Part shown: positions 5,797 to 6,101 of the stretch, piece after piece | Layout of the letters: each line of letters begins with the position of its first letter | How positions within the stretch are numbered: position 1 is the stretch's first letter | DNA from: Planococcaceae bacterium UBA3378 | GTDB taxonomy: Bacteria > Bacillota > Bacilli > Bacillales_A > Planococcaceae | Assembly (NCBI GenBank): GCA_002359075.1 | Contig: DEQA01000277.1 | Location: forward strand, 1-6,101 | Direction of reading: 5' to 3' | DNA: 6,101 bases | Position numbers and translations under genes: made by a program | The notes under the pieces: generated by a model | Told to the model about the DNA's origin: nothing | What the model saw: only the letters and a program-made list of their open reading frames with translations | The model's database searches: none

Positions 5797-6101
5797 ATGA
5801 ATTGGATTGAAGCGGCAAGCTATGAGGAGATGAGTAAGATTGCAGCGGATCTTTTCGTCGATCATATGAAGAAAAACAGTAGAAGTGTTATAGGATTGGC
5901 TACAGGAGGAACACCGGAAGGCTTCTATCAAGAGCTTGTGAAAAGCTATCAATCAGGAGAAATTTCATTTTCGGAAACAACAACCTTTAACTTAGATGAA
6001 TATGTAGGAATAACAGAAGACAATGAAGCAAGCTATCATTATTATATGAAGAAGCATTTATTTGATTATATTGATATAAATCCTGACAACATCAATTTGC
6101 C
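5797..6101 (+). CDS. nagB: Glucosamine-6-phosphate deaminase NagB (5' part, truncated by window edge)
   Basis: The first 101 codons are present, roughly 40 percent of a protein that is usually 240-265 residues. NagB converts glucosamine 6-phosphate to fructose 6-phosphate and ammonia in the cytoplasm, sending amino sugars from chitin and cell wall into glycolysis. Recognition rests on GLATGGTPEGFY (33-44), the phosphate-binding loop of the family, TTTFNLDEYVG (61-71) with D67 as the likely general base, and NEASYHYYM (76-84). The active-site His/Glu region lies beyond the window. The start ATG follows AAAGGGGA (5782-5789) at suitable spacing. In many Bacillota nagB follows nagA in an operon. 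Here it is preceded by a long non-coding region, so nagA is either downstream or elsewhere. The gene appears intact up to the edge. Confidence 0.93.
   Translation, partial: MNWIEAASYEEMSKIAADLFVDHMKKNSRSVIGLATGGTPEGFYQELVKSYQSGEISFSETTTFNLDEYVGITEDNEASYHYYMKKHLFDYIDINPDNINL

Overview
The window looks like chromosomal DNA of a low-GC, spore-forming Bacillota bacterium, most likely a member of the Bacillaceae. The evidence is strong GGAGG-type ribosome binding sites, a CotH-family protein, a NagB of the Bacillus type, a short-chain dehydrogenase of the Bacillus general-stress type with a SigB-like promoter, and a forespore (SigG)-like promoter. I see no insertion sequence, phage gene, CRISPR array, tRNA or rRNA. 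The genus cannot be named from this sequence.

Layout from left to right. (1) Bases 1-119, minus strand: the first 39 codons of a small membrane protein that runs off the left edge and resembles ZIP-like transporter proteins. (2) Bases 120-434: no gene, but a 13-bp perfect-stem terminator at 351-393. (3) Bases 435-2429, minus: a 664-residue membrane-tethered CotH-family protein kinase whose kinase-like domain is split by a long disordered insert. (4) Bases 2430-2633: a divergent promoter region with a SigG-like promoter facing right. (5) Bases 2634-4208, plus: a membrane-anchored protein of the alkaline phosphatase / nucleotide pyrophosphatase superfamily with one metal-ligand His replaced. 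(6) A strong hairpin at 4247-4285 that can end transcription from both sides. (7) Bases 4359-5252, minus: an SDR oxidoreductase with a SigB-type promoter about 110 bases upstream. (8) Bases 5253-5796: a 544-base divergent intergenic region with an extended -10 promoter pointing right and a long leader. (9) Bases 5797-6101, plus: the start of nagB, cut by the right edge.

These are mostly single-gene transcription units rather than an operon. CotH kinase and phosphatase-fold protein are divergent, share a promoter region and both have predicted extracytoplasmic catalytic domains. A joint role in sporulation or envelope phosphorylation is possible but is inference. The SDR fits the SigB general stress response, and NagB feeds amino-sugar phosphate into glycolysis. 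I did not find a clearly new system. The points most worth following are the divergent CotH-kinase/phosphatase pair with a forespore-type promoter, the altered active site of the phosphatase, and the unusual split architecture of the CotH protein.
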